Counted from the stretch's first letter, positions 54,652-62,562 are shown. The stretch: DNA of 64,000 bases from Palsa-744 sp036498265 (GCA_036498265.1 DASYFT010000018.1:1-64000), one strand, 5' to 3'. The notes: a model not told the origin generated them from the letters alone. Made by a program: numbers and translations.

Positions 54652-55371
54652 ATGCCGAGAGCCTCCCAGCCCAGCCGCGACGACGAGCCGATCAGCGTCG
54701 TGGTTGCAGACTACTCCTACGTGGTTCGTGCGGGCCTCGCGTCCACGCTCGGCTCCGCGCCGCAGATCGAGGTCGTCGGAGTGTGCTCCGACGGCAACGA
54801 GCTGAGCGCTGCGATCGAATCGATGCGCCCCCGGGTCGTCCTCACCGACCTGTGGATGCCCCCGTCCGGCGAGCGCGAGGGGCTCATCCTCGCCGCCCGC
54901 CTGCGGGAGACCGACCCCGAGGTGGGGGTGATCGTGCTCACGCATTACCTGCAGTCGGCGTATGCCATCGCGCTGATGGCGCGTGGCACCAGCCGCCGCG
55001 GCTATCTGCTCAAGGACCGGATCCACGACCGTGCCGAGCTGCTCGAGGCGATCCGCGCGGTCGCCACCGGCGGCTCCGTGCTCGACCCCGCGGTCGTCGA
55101 CGCGCTGATCGAGGGCCGCGTGCGGCGTAGCGCCTCCCCGCTCGACGAGCTGACGTCGCGCGAGCGTCAGATCCTTGCCGAGATAGCACAGGGCAAGAGC
55201 AACGCTGCCATCGCGACCTCGCTGTTCCTGACCAAGGGTGCGGTCGAGAAGCACGTGAACTCGATCTTCGCGAAGCTCGACCTACCCGGGCCGGAGAGCG
55301 TGAGCCGGCGGGTCAAGGCGACACTGCTGTACCTTGCCGACGTCTCCGGCCGGCCCGACGTTCACGGCTGA
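54652..55371 (+). CDS. NarL/LuxR-family response regulator with altered acidic pocket
   Basis: This is a 239-residue protein from MPRASQPSRDDEP (ATG 54652). The receiver domain keeps the phospho-acceptor Asp (VVLTDLWMPP, about residue 67), the switch Thr (VIVLTHYLQS) and the Lys (GYLLKDRI). The usual Asp-Asp pair near the N-terminus reads Asp-Tyr (VVVADYSYVVRAG), so Mg binding and phosphorylation may be weakened. The C-terminal LuxR domain is complete (LTSRERQILAEIAQGKSNAA). No sensor kinase is adjacent, and partnership with the divergent MerR-PAS-LuxR regulator is possible. Confidence 0.88.
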   Translation: MPRASQPSRDDEPISVVVADYSYVVRAGLASTLGSAPQIEVVGVCSDGNELSAAIESMRPRVVLTDLWMPPSGEREGLILAARLRETDPEVGVIVLTHYLQSAYAIALMARGTSRRGYLLKDRIHDRAELLEAIRAVATGGSVLDPAVVDALIEGRVRRSASPLDELTSRERQILAEIAQGKSNAAIATSLFLTKGAVEKHVNSIFAKLDLPGPESVSRRVKATLLYLADVSGRPDVHG

Positions 55372-55954
55372 TCACCGGCTCGCCGAGGACCGCGCGCCCC
55401 ACGGTCTTCGCGGCTCACCCCGCGAGGACACGATAATCCCGGCAGGGCTGCCGTTGCCGAGGTCGGTTTCACCGGAACAGGATCGGCAGAGTGGTCGAAA
55501 AAGCGGGAGCAGTAACGGCGATCGGCCCAGCACCGAGAGCCGCAAGTCGGCCGACACGAGAGGCCCGCCCCAAGCGCGGGCTCTCGCTCGGTGCCGGTCG
55601 CCCCGGTGCTCGTCAGCGATCGGTCAGAGCGGCCTGCAAGCCAGTCGCAAAAGGCCGGTAGGCTGCTGACATCTCCTGATGGGCGATACTGGTCGAAGGG
55701 GCGCGGAGTGCGGCTTTGCGGAGCCAATCTCCGAATGAACTGCGACCGTCGTACGCACGCAGCGGGGCAGCGTCTTCGCCCGACACCAGACGGCTGGCCG
55801 AGATGAGAGCCATGCAATAGACTCGCCGAGTCGGAATATCCGAACGCTTCCGTCCACGCTGCGGGAGGGAGTGGGGTCGGTGTCACGCAGGACGGCTAGA
55901 GGGAATTGGCGGGAGGCGACTTCGTCCTGCCCAGGGTGCGGCCAGGCGGGACCG
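55372..55954. other. 583-bp non-coding stretch with a tRNA-end fragment
   Basis: No convincing gene is present. The short frames seen lack family features and start signals. The stretch holds the 22-base tRNA-Val-like word at 55678-55699 and otherwise looks like decayed sequence at the boundary between the regulator pair and the pseudogene cluster. Confidence 0.4.
55678..55699 (-). repeat. Weak third copy of the tRNA-Val 3' end
   Basis: GATGGGCGATACTGG (55678-55692) is identical to 60480-60494 at the tRNA-Val 3' end, and TCGAA follows after a 2-base deletion relative to the tRNA. It may be an internal attachment scar dividing the island. Fifteen matching bases are unlikely by chance in this window but not conclusive. 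Confidence 0.45.
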
Positions 55955-56262
55955 ATGGCACCGCGCTCTGGGGTCGCGGCGATCGCTGCCGCCGGCTTTG
56001 CCACGCGCCGAGGAGCCGCCGCCCTCATCGTGGCACTCGTGGCCGGGCTGGCCACGGCTTCGCCCGCCACCGCCGGCCTGTGGACGCTGGCCGGCAACAT
56101 CTCAGAAGGAGGCCAGAGCGCGCACACCCCCCAGGTGGCTGTCGACCCCGCGGGCGACGCGACCGCCGTGTGGACACGCAGCAACGGCAAGAACGACCTC
56201 GTACAGGCGGCGCTCGAGCCGGCCGGCGGAGCCCCCTGGGGAAAACCGGTGACGCTCTCAAG
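55955..56262 (+). pseudogene. 5' fragment of a secreted repeat protein
   Basis: ATG 55955 opens a frame with signal peptide (GAAALIVALVAGLATASPAT) and one repeat-like unit (TPQVAVDPAGDATAVWTRSN, then APWGKPVTLS). This is the style of large exported proteins of Thermoleophilia with WxR and PAGG-type blades. The frame loses sense at about 56262, exactly where LysR-type coding begins, so the gene was cut by a deletion or insertion that joined it to the LysR fragment. Confidence 0.6.
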
Positions 56263-56988
56263 AGCTCGGCACCGATCTGCTGCTAAGGACCAGCAGGAAT
56301 GTCGTGCTAACGCCCGCCGGGCTCCGGGTCCTAGGCGAGGCCAAGTCGTTGCTGGCCGCAGCGAACGCTACCCGGCGCCGGATCGAGGACGTCGCCCGCG
56401 GTGAGGCAGCCCTGACGATCGGCTTCCTCATCGGCGATGAGTTCACGTCCGCCCGGCGAGCATTCAGCGCGAGGCACCCCGACGTCGCGATCAGCCTTCT
56501 TCGCGTCTACTGGTACGACCAAACCGAGGTCCTCCTCGACGGCCGGGCTCACGCTGGTGCAGGTCCGCTCAGAGCCGCGCGTAGCCGTTCTCCCGGTCAG
56601 CCATCCGGCCTCCGGCAAACGCGAGATCTCGATTGACGAGCTCGCCGACGATCCCGTGATCATCCAACGCGGTGCCAGCCCGGGCTGGCAGGCCTTCCAC
56701 AACGTCGACCCGAGGCCCGACGGCCGCCAGCCTCGCCGCGGACCGGCGGTTGACAATCTCGAGGAGAAGGTCCAACACGTCGCTGCCGGCCGAGCGATCA
56801 GCTTCCTGCCCGCCTCCGCCGCAAGGGCCTTCGTTCAACCCGGCGTCGTATACGTCCCAGTGACCGACATCCCCCCGATCAAGATCTGCCTCGCATGCAA
56901 AGCTGGGCCCGCGTCGCCGCTGGTCGAGGCATTCGTCGAATGCGTCACAGACGTCGGGCGACAGCGTCTGCAGCCACCGAGCGTCTGA
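56262..56988 (+). pseudogene. Decayed LysR-type regulator
   Basis: The sequence starts inside the LysR family pattern (ELGTDLLLRTSRNVVLTPAG), so the first 40 or so residues with most of the helix-turn-helix are missing. It continues through LSIGF-like TIGFLIGDEFTSARR to VLLDGRAHAG. Near 56551 a deletion shifts the frame, and the effector domain resumes as LTLVQVRSEPRVAVLPVSHP, IDELADDPVIIQRGASPGWQ and ends VVYVPVTDIPPIKICLACK. There are two independent lesions, so it is certainly non-functional. Confidence 0.8.
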
Positions 56989-57259
56989 CGAGCAGCCCCC
57001 CTGTCGCCGCCGACACCGAGAATCACAGGCGGACTGCCCGCCGGACCTCCGTGCACTCACGAGCGGCCGGCGCAAGCCGGCCCACCACGCGACTGCGACT
57101 TGCGCAACCATCGTTCCTGCGAACCACGACCTGCAGGCGGCTCCGAGTAGCGGCTTCCCTGCCGCTTGGGCGCCGGGTCAGAGCGCCGGTTCGATCTGAT
57201 CGTGAGCCCTGACTGCGTCTCAGGGTCGGCTACCGCGACGCCTTCTTCGGCCAGCGCGC
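56989..57259. other. Non-coding stretch between LysR and toxin remnants
   Basis: No gene is supported. A 68-codon minus-strand frame (57057-57263) has no family resemblance and contains low-quality composition. It may include the lost C-terminal part of the PIN gene, but no PIN motif could be seen in any frame. Confidence 0.4.
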
Positions 57260-57346
57260 TCAACCCTCGAGAACCTGGGCAGGGCTGCGGCTCGGCGCGA
57301 GCAGCGCAGACACATAGACGTTGGCGTCGACAGCGACTCGGCGCAC
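57260..57346 (-). pseudogene. Truncated PIN-domain toxin
   Basis: A GTG overlapping the antitoxin end (TGAGTG) opens VRRVAVDANVYVSALLAPSR and stops 28 codons later with AQVLEG. This is the N-terminal strand-helix of a PIN ribonuclease with the first catalytic Asp (VDANV). The remaining 110 or so residues with the other acidic residues are absent, so it cannot be active. Confidence 0.65.
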
Positions 57347-57623
57347 TCAGCCGCGTGAGGCCTGCTGCTCTTGGACGGCAAGCTCCATCGCCTCGTCCTC
57401 GCCCATCCCCTCTGTGGAGGCACGGCGGTCGGCCAGAACTGCTTTGACGCGTTCGCGGCCACTCAAGAGCGCCAAGTAGCGCTCGTAGGAGAGCACGACC
57501 GCCTCAGGACGCCTGTGGGGCCCCGATCACCACTGGATCGGCCTTTGCGCCACGAGCCCGGAACCCGGCAAGCATCGATGGCAGCTTCGCGCGCGCCTCG
57601 CGAGTCGACTTCGTCGGGGGGAC
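57347..57623 (-). pseudogene. Frameshifted Phd/YefM-type antitoxin
   Basis: The first part reads TREARAKLPSMLAGFRARGA then ADPVVIGAPQAS and stops. In the next frame RRPEAVVLSYERYLALLSGR, then ERVKAVLADRRASTEGMGED and a stop at 57347-57349 follow. Joined, they match a Phd-type antitoxin whose usual middle is VVIGxHRRPEAVVLSYERY, so one frameshift near 57515 broke it. It lies directly before the truncated PIN toxin in the normal antitoxin-toxin order. Confidence 0.65.
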
Positions 57624-57642
57624 GTGAAGTCTTCGTAAACGT

Positions 57643-57670
57643 TTGTCGCCCAACAGCGGGAAGGTATAGG
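57643..57670 (+). promoter_or_regulatory. Candidate promoter of the RCC1-TIG gene
   Basis: TTGTCG (57643-57648) and TATAGG (57665-57670) are spaced 16 bases apart, four of six matches each to the sigma-70 consensus. The RCC1-TIG start codon is about 40 bases downstream, with AGGAGG between. No other promoter-like pair stands out. Confidence 0.4.
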
Positions 57671-57709
57671 GTCCACAACATGGGGGCGTAACAGACAGGA
57701 GGGGTCAAG

Positions 57710-60088
57710 ATGCCGGGCCTGTGTCGTGATCTCGCGAAGCGACGTCGCTGGAGTTCGTGTCTGGCCCTTGCACTCGCCGCCGCCGGCGTGGCGGTAACGC
57801 CGGGATTGGCGGTCGCGTCGAACCGCGCCGAGGCGTGGGGTGACGGACTCTGGGGCCGTCTGGGGAACGGCGTGACCCGCCAGGTCGAACACAAGCGCGG
57901 CGATGTCCATTCGCCGTCACCGATCTGCGCGGTCGGGACGGTCGGGACCTGCACTTTCGGATCGGCGCTGACAGAAGTCCGCGCGATCTCGGCCGGCGGC
58001 AGCCATGGCCTCGCACTGATGAACGACGGGACCGTCACCGCATGGGGCGAAAACGCCCACGGGCAGCTCGGTGACGGCACCAACACCGGCCCCGAGAGCT
58101 GCGCTTCCGTATCAGGCTTCCACGAAGAATTCGAAACGCAGCGGCCGTGCAGCGCGGTGCCCGTCATCGTCAGCGGCCTCAGCGGAGTCAGCGCTGTCGC
58201 TGCCGGCGCAAATCACAGCCTCGCGCTGCTGAGCGACGGAACGGTGTGGGCTTGGGGCGAGAACAGCAGCGGGCAGCTCGGCGACGGCAGCACCACCGAA
58301 AGCGACATCCCGGTCGCAGTCAGCGGACTCAGCGGCGTGGTCGCGATCGCCGCCGGCGGCTCGGAGAGCCTCGCGCTGCTGAGCGACGGCACGGTGGAGG
58401 CGTGGGGTGACAACAGCTCCGGGCAGCTCGGCGACGGCACGACGACGAATCGCGAAGCGCCGGTCCCGGTGAGTGGTCTGAGCGGTGTCACGGCGATTGC
58501 GGCGGGCGGCGCCCACAGCCTCGCTGTCCTGAGCGACGGCACGGCGATGGCGTGGGGAGCAAACGGGGACGGGCGCCTCGGCGATGGATCGACCGAAGAC
58601 AGTCATGTCCCCGTCGCCGTGAGCAGTTTGAGCGGCGTCACCGCGATCTCGGCCGGCGAAGGCAGCCTTGCGCTTGTGGAAGGCGGCGATGGGCTCACAT
58701 GGGGCACTAACTTCCTGGGACTGCTGGGCATCGGCGGGCAGAACGGCGGCCCGGCCTCGAGCGACGTGCCCGTCCAAGTCTGCGCCGTTGGAACCATCAA
58801 TCAGGAAAGACTCTGCTCGAGCGTAGGCGGTCCGTATCTGACAGGCGCAAGTGCGATCTCGGCAGGGCCGGATCACGACGTCGCACTGCTCAGCACGGGC
58901 GCGGTCGTGAGCTGGGGCCAGGGGTGCGTTGGACAGATGGGAAACGGGACGGGTGTCGAAGGCGGCCTCGCATGCACGACCTTCGACTACGTCCCCAAGG
59001 AAGCGAGCGAACTCAGCGCCGTGCAGGGCGTCGCCGCCGGTGAATACTTCAGCGCCGTGTTCGGGCCGCCGGCACCGGTCGTCGCGAGCGTGAGCCCGTC
59101 CTCCGGACCCGCGACAGGTGGCGCCTCGGTCACGATCAACGGGTCCAACTTCACGGAAGTGACCGGGGTCAAGTTCGGAACCACGAAAGCCGGCTTCACG
59201 GTCAACTCGTCCGGCAAGATCACGACGACATCGCCGACCGGCAGCGGGACGGTCGACGTCACCGTGACCTCGACCTCTGGCGCTAGCTCGATCACGGCGG
59301 CGGACCACTACACGTTCGTGCCGGCCCCGAACGTCACGGGCGTGAAACCCAGCGAAGGCACCCAGGCCGGCGCCACGTCGGTCGCGATCACGGGAACCAA
59401 CCTGGGCGGCGCCACGGGCGTGAGGTTCGGCGGCATCTCGGCGAAAGGGTTCACGGTCAACTCGTCCAGCAAAATCACTGCCAAATCGCCCGCGGGCAGC
59501 GGCATCGTCGACATCACCGTGACGACTGCGGGAGGCACCAGCGCGACCGGCGGAGCCGATCAGTTCCATTACCTGCCGGGGATTTCGAAGGTCTCGCCGA
59601 CCATCGGCCCAACTGCCGGCGGCACCACGGTCACGATCACGGGCGTCGGGTTCACGGGCGCGACCGCGGTCTCCTTCGGCGCCGTGCCGGCGGTGAGCTT
59701 CACGGTCAACTCGGGGACGTCAGTCACCGCCGTCTCACCTGCGCAGCTCGCGGGAATCGTGGACATCAGGATCACGACGCCGGAAGGGTCGACCGCGCTA
59801 ACCAACGACAAGTTCAAATACTCGCCGACGGTTTCGAGCGTCAGCCCGGGCAAAGGACCGCTCGCGGGGGGCACTCTCGTGACCGTTACGGGAACAGGCT
59901 TCTCGACCGTCGCGAAAGCGACGGTGATCAAGTTCGGAACCACGAACGGGAACGCGGTCAGCTGCGCGTCGACGACCGAATGCAGCGCCACCGCGCCAGC
60001 TCACGCGGCCGGGAAAGTCGACGTCATAGTCACGGTCAACAAAGTCGCCAGCCCGAAATCGGCCAGCGACGGGTTCACATACGAATGA
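57710..60088 (+). CDS. Secreted RCC1-repeat protein with four IPT/TIG domains
   Basis: This is a 792-residue protein with an excellent ribosome site (AGGAGG, 57697-57702). A signal peptide (WSSCLALALAAAGVAVTPGL) is followed by six or seven RCC1 blades (ISAGGSHGLALMNDGTVTAW, GENSSGQLGDGSTTESDIPV and similar, about residues 85-450), forming a seven-bladed propeller. Four IPT/TIG Ig-like domains follow (SVSPSSGPATGGASVTINGS, VKPSEGTQAGATSVAITGTN, VSPTIGPTAGGTTVTITGVG, VSPGKGPLAGGTLVTVTGTG). It is probably a surface binding protein. It is the only long intact gene in the right half of the island. Confidence 0.88.
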   Translation: MPGLCRDLAKRRRWSSCLALALAAAGVAVTPGLAVASNRAEAWGDGLWGRLGNGVTRQVEHKRGDVHSPSPICAVGTVGTCTFGSALTEVRAISAGGSHGLALMNDGTVTAWGENAHGQLGDGTNTGPESCASVSGFHEEFETQRPCSAVPVIVSGLSGVSAVAAGANHSLALLSDGTVWAWGENSSGQLGDGSTTESDIPVAVSGLSGVVAIAAGGSESLALLSDGTVEAWGDNSSGQLGDGTTTNREAPVPVSGLSGVTAIAAGGAHSLAVLSDGTAMAWGANGDGRLGDGSTEDSHVPVAVSSLSGVTAISAGEGSLALVEGGDGLTWGTNFLGLLGIGGQNGGPASSDVPVQVCAVGTINQERLCSSVGGPYLTGASAISAGPDHDVALLSTGAVVSWGQGCVGQMGNGTGVEGGLACTTFDYVPKEASELSAVQGVAAGEYFSAVFGPPAPVVASVSPSSGPATGGASVTINGSNFTEVTGVKFGTTKAGFTVNSSGKITTTSPTGSGTVDVTVTSTSGASSITAADHYTFVPAPNVTGVKPSEGTQAGATSVAITGTNLGGATGVRFGGISAKGFTVNSSSKITAKSPAGSGIVDITVTTAGGTSATGGADQFHYLPGISKVSPTIGPTAGGTTVTITGVGFTGATAVSFGAVPAVSFTVNSGTSVTAVSPAQLAGIVDIRITTPEGSTALTNDKFKYSPTVSSVSPGKGPLAGGTLVTVTGTGFSTVAKATVIKFGTTNGNAVSCASTTECSATAPAHAAGKVDVIVTVNKVASPKSASDGFTYE

Positions 60089-60162
60089 GTCGGGAGCGCA
60101 CTGCTCCGCGGGGTTCGCGCCCCCCGGGCGGGCCCCTCTGATCGCAGTTCCCGCGCGGCGCC

Positions 60163-60421
60163 AGCTGTAGTTCCTAGGTAGGTTTGTCCGGTTGTTTATC
60201 CGGGCCTCCTTGGAGGCTGGGTGGTGCCTAGGCACCAGTCCCAAGGAGGACACCGGATGAGGCTTCACGGTAACGCTCGGACCGGTCCGAAGAGCAGGCA
60301 GCTGCTCGTTGATCGGTTGATGCTGGCTCGTCGGCGATTACAACTTCACACGACCACACGGCGCCCTCAGCCACAAGGCCCCCCGGCAGCCGCTGGACCA
60401 ACGCTCCTAGGACCTGGAGCT
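60163..60421 (+). mobile_element. Internally deleted IS481-type element
   Basis: Imperfect terminal inverted repeats (60163-60178 and 60406-60421, 13 of 16 matching, both ending in TCCTAGG toward the inside) enclose about 260 bp. Inside, ATG 60257 begins MRLHGNARTGPKSRQLLVDR, the N-terminus of an IS481-family transposase. After about 22 codons a frame switch leads to GDYNFTRPHGALSHKAPRQP, its C-terminus with the DDE-end motif YNxxRPHxAL. The catalytic core is deleted. Such short derivatives can be moved by a full-length relative. Confidence 0.75.
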
Positions 60422-60429
60422 AGCGGAGC

Positions 60430-60465
60430 CCGATAGCGGCCGGCCGTGCCCCGGGCCGCTATCGG
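60430..60465 (-). terminator. Strong hairpin after tRNA-Val
   Basis: CCGATAGCGGCC (60430-60441) and GGCCGCTATCGG (60454-60465) are a perfect 12-bp stem around 12 bases. It lies 17 bases beyond the tRNA-Val 3' end on the minus strand and probably ends that transcript; it could also stop read-through from the RCC1-TIG gene. Confidence 0.65.
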
Positions 60466-60481
60466 TGGCCTGCTGGAGCGA

Positions 60482-60554
60482 TGGGCGATACTGGGCTCGA
60501 ACCAGTGACCTCCGCCTTGTCGAGGCGGCGCTCTCCCAGCTGAGCTAATCGCCC
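60482..60554 (-). tRNA. tRNA-Val (anticodon GAC) with C at position 33
   Basis: This is a 73-base cloverleaf: acceptor GGGCGAT/ATCGCCC, D arm GCTC/GAGC, anticodon stem CCGCC/GGCGG, T arm ACTGG-TTCGAGC-CCAGT and discriminator A. The anticodon loop is TCGACAA, giving GAC, which reads GUC and GUU valine codons. Position 33 is C where nearly all tRNAs have U, the base that makes the U-turn. CCA is not encoded. The 3' part is copied at 52517-52559, with the same C33. Confidence 0.9.
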
Positions 60555-60602
60555 TGGGAAGAGGCCAAGCGTATCAACGGCCCGATACGCTTGAAACCCA
60601 TC

Positions 60603-60673
60603 GGCGACGTGGCGGAGTGGCTACGCAACGGCCTGCAAAGCCGTCTACACCGGTTCGATTCCGGTCGTCGCCT
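60603..60673 (+). tRNA. tRNA-Cys (anticodon GCA)
   Basis: This is a 71-base cloverleaf: acceptor GGCGACG/CGTCGCC, anticodon stem ACGGC/GCCGT with loop CTGCAAA (anticodon GCA), T arm ACCGG-TTCGATT-CCGGT and discriminator U, as usual for tRNA-Cys. It is 48 bases from tRNA-Val and divergent from it. A decayed integrase begins directly at its 3' end. Confidence 0.95.
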
Positions 60674-61268
60674 CTAGATTCCCATAGCCCCCGGAAACGC
60701 GGGCCATCCCAAGAACGACGAGCGGAACGATCGGTCGTCGGCGGCGAGCCGTTCCATCAGGCTGCGCGCCAGGGCGTCGTTGTCCCACTCCATGTAGGTG
60801 TCGCCGGTGGTCTGGATCGACGCGTGCCCAACAGGCTCTGAACGGCCTTCACGTTGCCCGTGGCCTCGAGTAGCTGCTGGCCTGCGGTGCGGCGGGCCTT
60901 GTGCATCCGCTCGCCTGCGGTGTCCCCCATCGCCACAACCCCGGCGTCCTCCACCCGCCGGTACCGCCGGCGGTGCATCGGCGTCTAGGACATCGCCCGG
61001 TCCGGGAACCGGCGGACGCCTGCGCGCGGGATGGGCTTCACCAAACACATCTGGTAGTGCGTGGGCTGCGCCTCGGTGTCCAGGATCAACCGCTCCAACT
61101 CCATCCACAGGTGCGGGTCCGGCAGCGGCAGCGCCCGCACCTTCCCGCCCTTGGCGAAGATGGTCAGCCGCCTGCGCTCATGGTCGAAGTGGTGGAACTA
61201 GAGCTTCGTGACCACCCAGCGGCACAGCGCCACCCCACGAGTCGACGCGTCCAGGTCTTGGCGAGTCC
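60674..61268 (-). pseudogene. Decayed tyrosine recombinase (integrase)
   Basis: Reading leftward, the catalytic region is visible in pieces: DLDASTRGVALCRWVVTKL (Arg box), a stop (TAG, 61198-61200), then LTIFAKGGKVRALPLPDPHL (beta-hairpin Lys), a second stop (60985-60987), ERMHKARRTAGQQLLEATGN (HxxR), VKAVQSLLG. A one-base loss near 60826 shifts the frame before HASIQTTGDTYMEWDNDALA with the nucleophile Tyr. The N-terminal arm is missing. Its stop codon directly abuts tRNA-Cys, the classic integrase position, so it marks an old integration at tRNA-Cys. Confidence 0.85.
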
Positions 61269-61269
61269 G

Positions 61270-61836
61270 CTATTCCCATTCAGTCAAGTAAACCCCTTCT
61301 TCTGGGTGTCCAAAGGCGAGAGTCCAGCTGGTCGCCAGCGTCGATTCGCATTTGCCGAAGCTCGCGGCTTTGTCGAGCGGAAGCGCGATGGGGCCCCCAT
61401 AGTCGGTGAAATCCGATTCGTGAGGTTTCGGGGCGTATGCACCTGTCATGACGATCTTGCTCGGGTACGTGTACACACACCAGGGCGGCACCAAAACGTG
61501 AATTGCTGATGTCAGCAGCGTCATAGTGTTTTCCGGCGGCACAACCAACTTCACACCTTTTACTTCGCCGGTGACCTTTTCTTCACCCGCACAGCCTCCG
61601 AAGCTGGCACCTTGGAATTGCAGCACGTCTGTCGCCGCGCCATTTTTTACCAGAGTGCCTTTCTCCTTCACCGTGCACGTTGACGTCAACCTCAGCGACA
61701 CTTCGGCCGCTTCGCCGTTCGTTCCTCTCACTGCACCAAAATAGTTCAGCCAGCCCACACTCGCGGACGCACTACCCGCGAACATACCCAACGCCAGTGT
61801 TGCCGCAGCGCCGATGCCGATGACCCTGAGCCTCAT
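61270..61836 (-). CDS. Small secreted protein of unknown function
   Basis: This is a 188-residue protein. ATG 61834-61836 follows a strong ribosome site (GGGAGGGG). The signal peptide is VIGIGAAATLALGMFAGSAS with cleavage after ASA. The mature part has four Cys (CTVKEKG, GGCAGE, PPWCVY, GKCEST) that could form two disulfides, and a beta-rich pattern. Codon use is clearly less GC-rich than in the core genes, suggesting acquisition. It ends one base from the integrase remnant. The upstream gap 61837-62168 shows nothing further. Confidence 0.75.
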   Translation of the reverse strand: MRLRVIGIGAAATLALGMFAGSASASVGWLNYFGAVRGTNGEAAEVSLRLTSTCTVKEKGTLVKNGAATDVLQFQGASFGGCAGEEKVTGEVKGVKLVVPPENTMTLLTSAIHVLVPPWCVYTYPSKIVMTGAYAPKPHESDFTDYGGPIALPLDKAASFGKCESTLATSWTLAFGHPEEGVYLTEWE

Positions 61837-62168
61837 GATCCCCTCCCTCGCAGTCGTTACGGATAGCCTGCCGCCTGCAGTACGCCAAGTCCGTATCCCC
61901 CGGACAGGCCGCGCCCCGGATGCACCAGGACGCAACACATTACGTGACGCCACCGGTCAGGACAAGGCCGTAGACAGTGTGTAGCGGTTACGTCCCCTAG
62001 GAGTCAATCGGCCGAAAGGGGTAGAGCAGGTGCTCACCACAGTGACTCGTTGACTACGTGTTCAACCTGGCGAGCGAACTCGCGCCAACCAGGCTGACTT
62101 GTCAGGCCAAGCCCGGCGCGGCGACGGTCGCAACTAAGGCGGTGGATTGCCAGGTCGCGTAGCTCGGC

Positions 62169-62535
62169 TCAGTTCAAGGTCCCCGAGACTGCTCGACCGC
62201 CCTGGGTCCAGTAGAGCCTGTTGCCCGCTAGCGCCATTGATTGCGGCTCGATGTCCGTGCCAAGCGAGTAGCCGAATGCCCGATCTGTCCGCTGCGTACA
62301 TGTCGTATATCCGACCTTCGCGGTGTTCAGTGGTGAGCCGATCGTCATCTTCAGCGATCCAGGCCACGGCGCCGTCATTCTTGAGAGCGATCGAGAGCGT
62401 TGGGCCAACCCCTACGATCGTCTTCCGCGTGGTCCTCTTTCCGGTAGGAACGCTATGGATGACGCGCCCATCACGTAGGTCGCACACTCCGTCGGAGACA
62501 AAGCGCGGCGCGCAATCGGCCGCGCTCCGTTTCAA
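62169..62535 (-). pseudogene. Broken paralogue of the 51 kb secreted protein
   Basis: The minus strand reads FVSDGVCDLRDGRVIHSVPT, then TLSIALKNDGAVAWIAEDDD and DMYAADRSGIRLLAW. After a frameshift near 62262 it continues LGTDIEPQSMALAGNRLYWT and GGRAVSGTLN. These align with VKDLRTGRTLHHEPTGKRK, AIVVNEGGEVAWIVE and PEINPSSLALGGSTLYWMHG of the gene at 51043-51834. The N-terminal two thirds is missing, replaced by the start of the divergent AlkZ-like gene. Confidence 0.7.
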
Positions 62536-62562
62536 CGGCGGTGGGGCGACCGCACCTACTGT

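Larger units (their letters stand above)
52517..60554. mobile_element. Probable genomic island integrated at tRNA-Val
   Basis: The tRNA-Val gene at the right end has its 3' end pointing left into the region, and a copy of its 3' part marks the left end, giving an element of about 8 kb. Contents: mscL, two regulators, broken remains of a secreted protein, LysR, an antitoxin and a PIN toxin, an RCC1-TIG protein and an IS481-type remnant. A third, weaker copy of the tRNA end at 55678-55699 may mark two tandem insertions. No integrase is found inside, so the island is probably immobile. This is inference from geometry and decay. Confidence 0.65.

Noticed and set aside
60257..60436. Stand-alone 59-residue protein
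   Set aside because: The first 22 residues match an IS481 transposase start and the following DNA encodes its C-terminus in another frame, so this is a remnant and not a gene.
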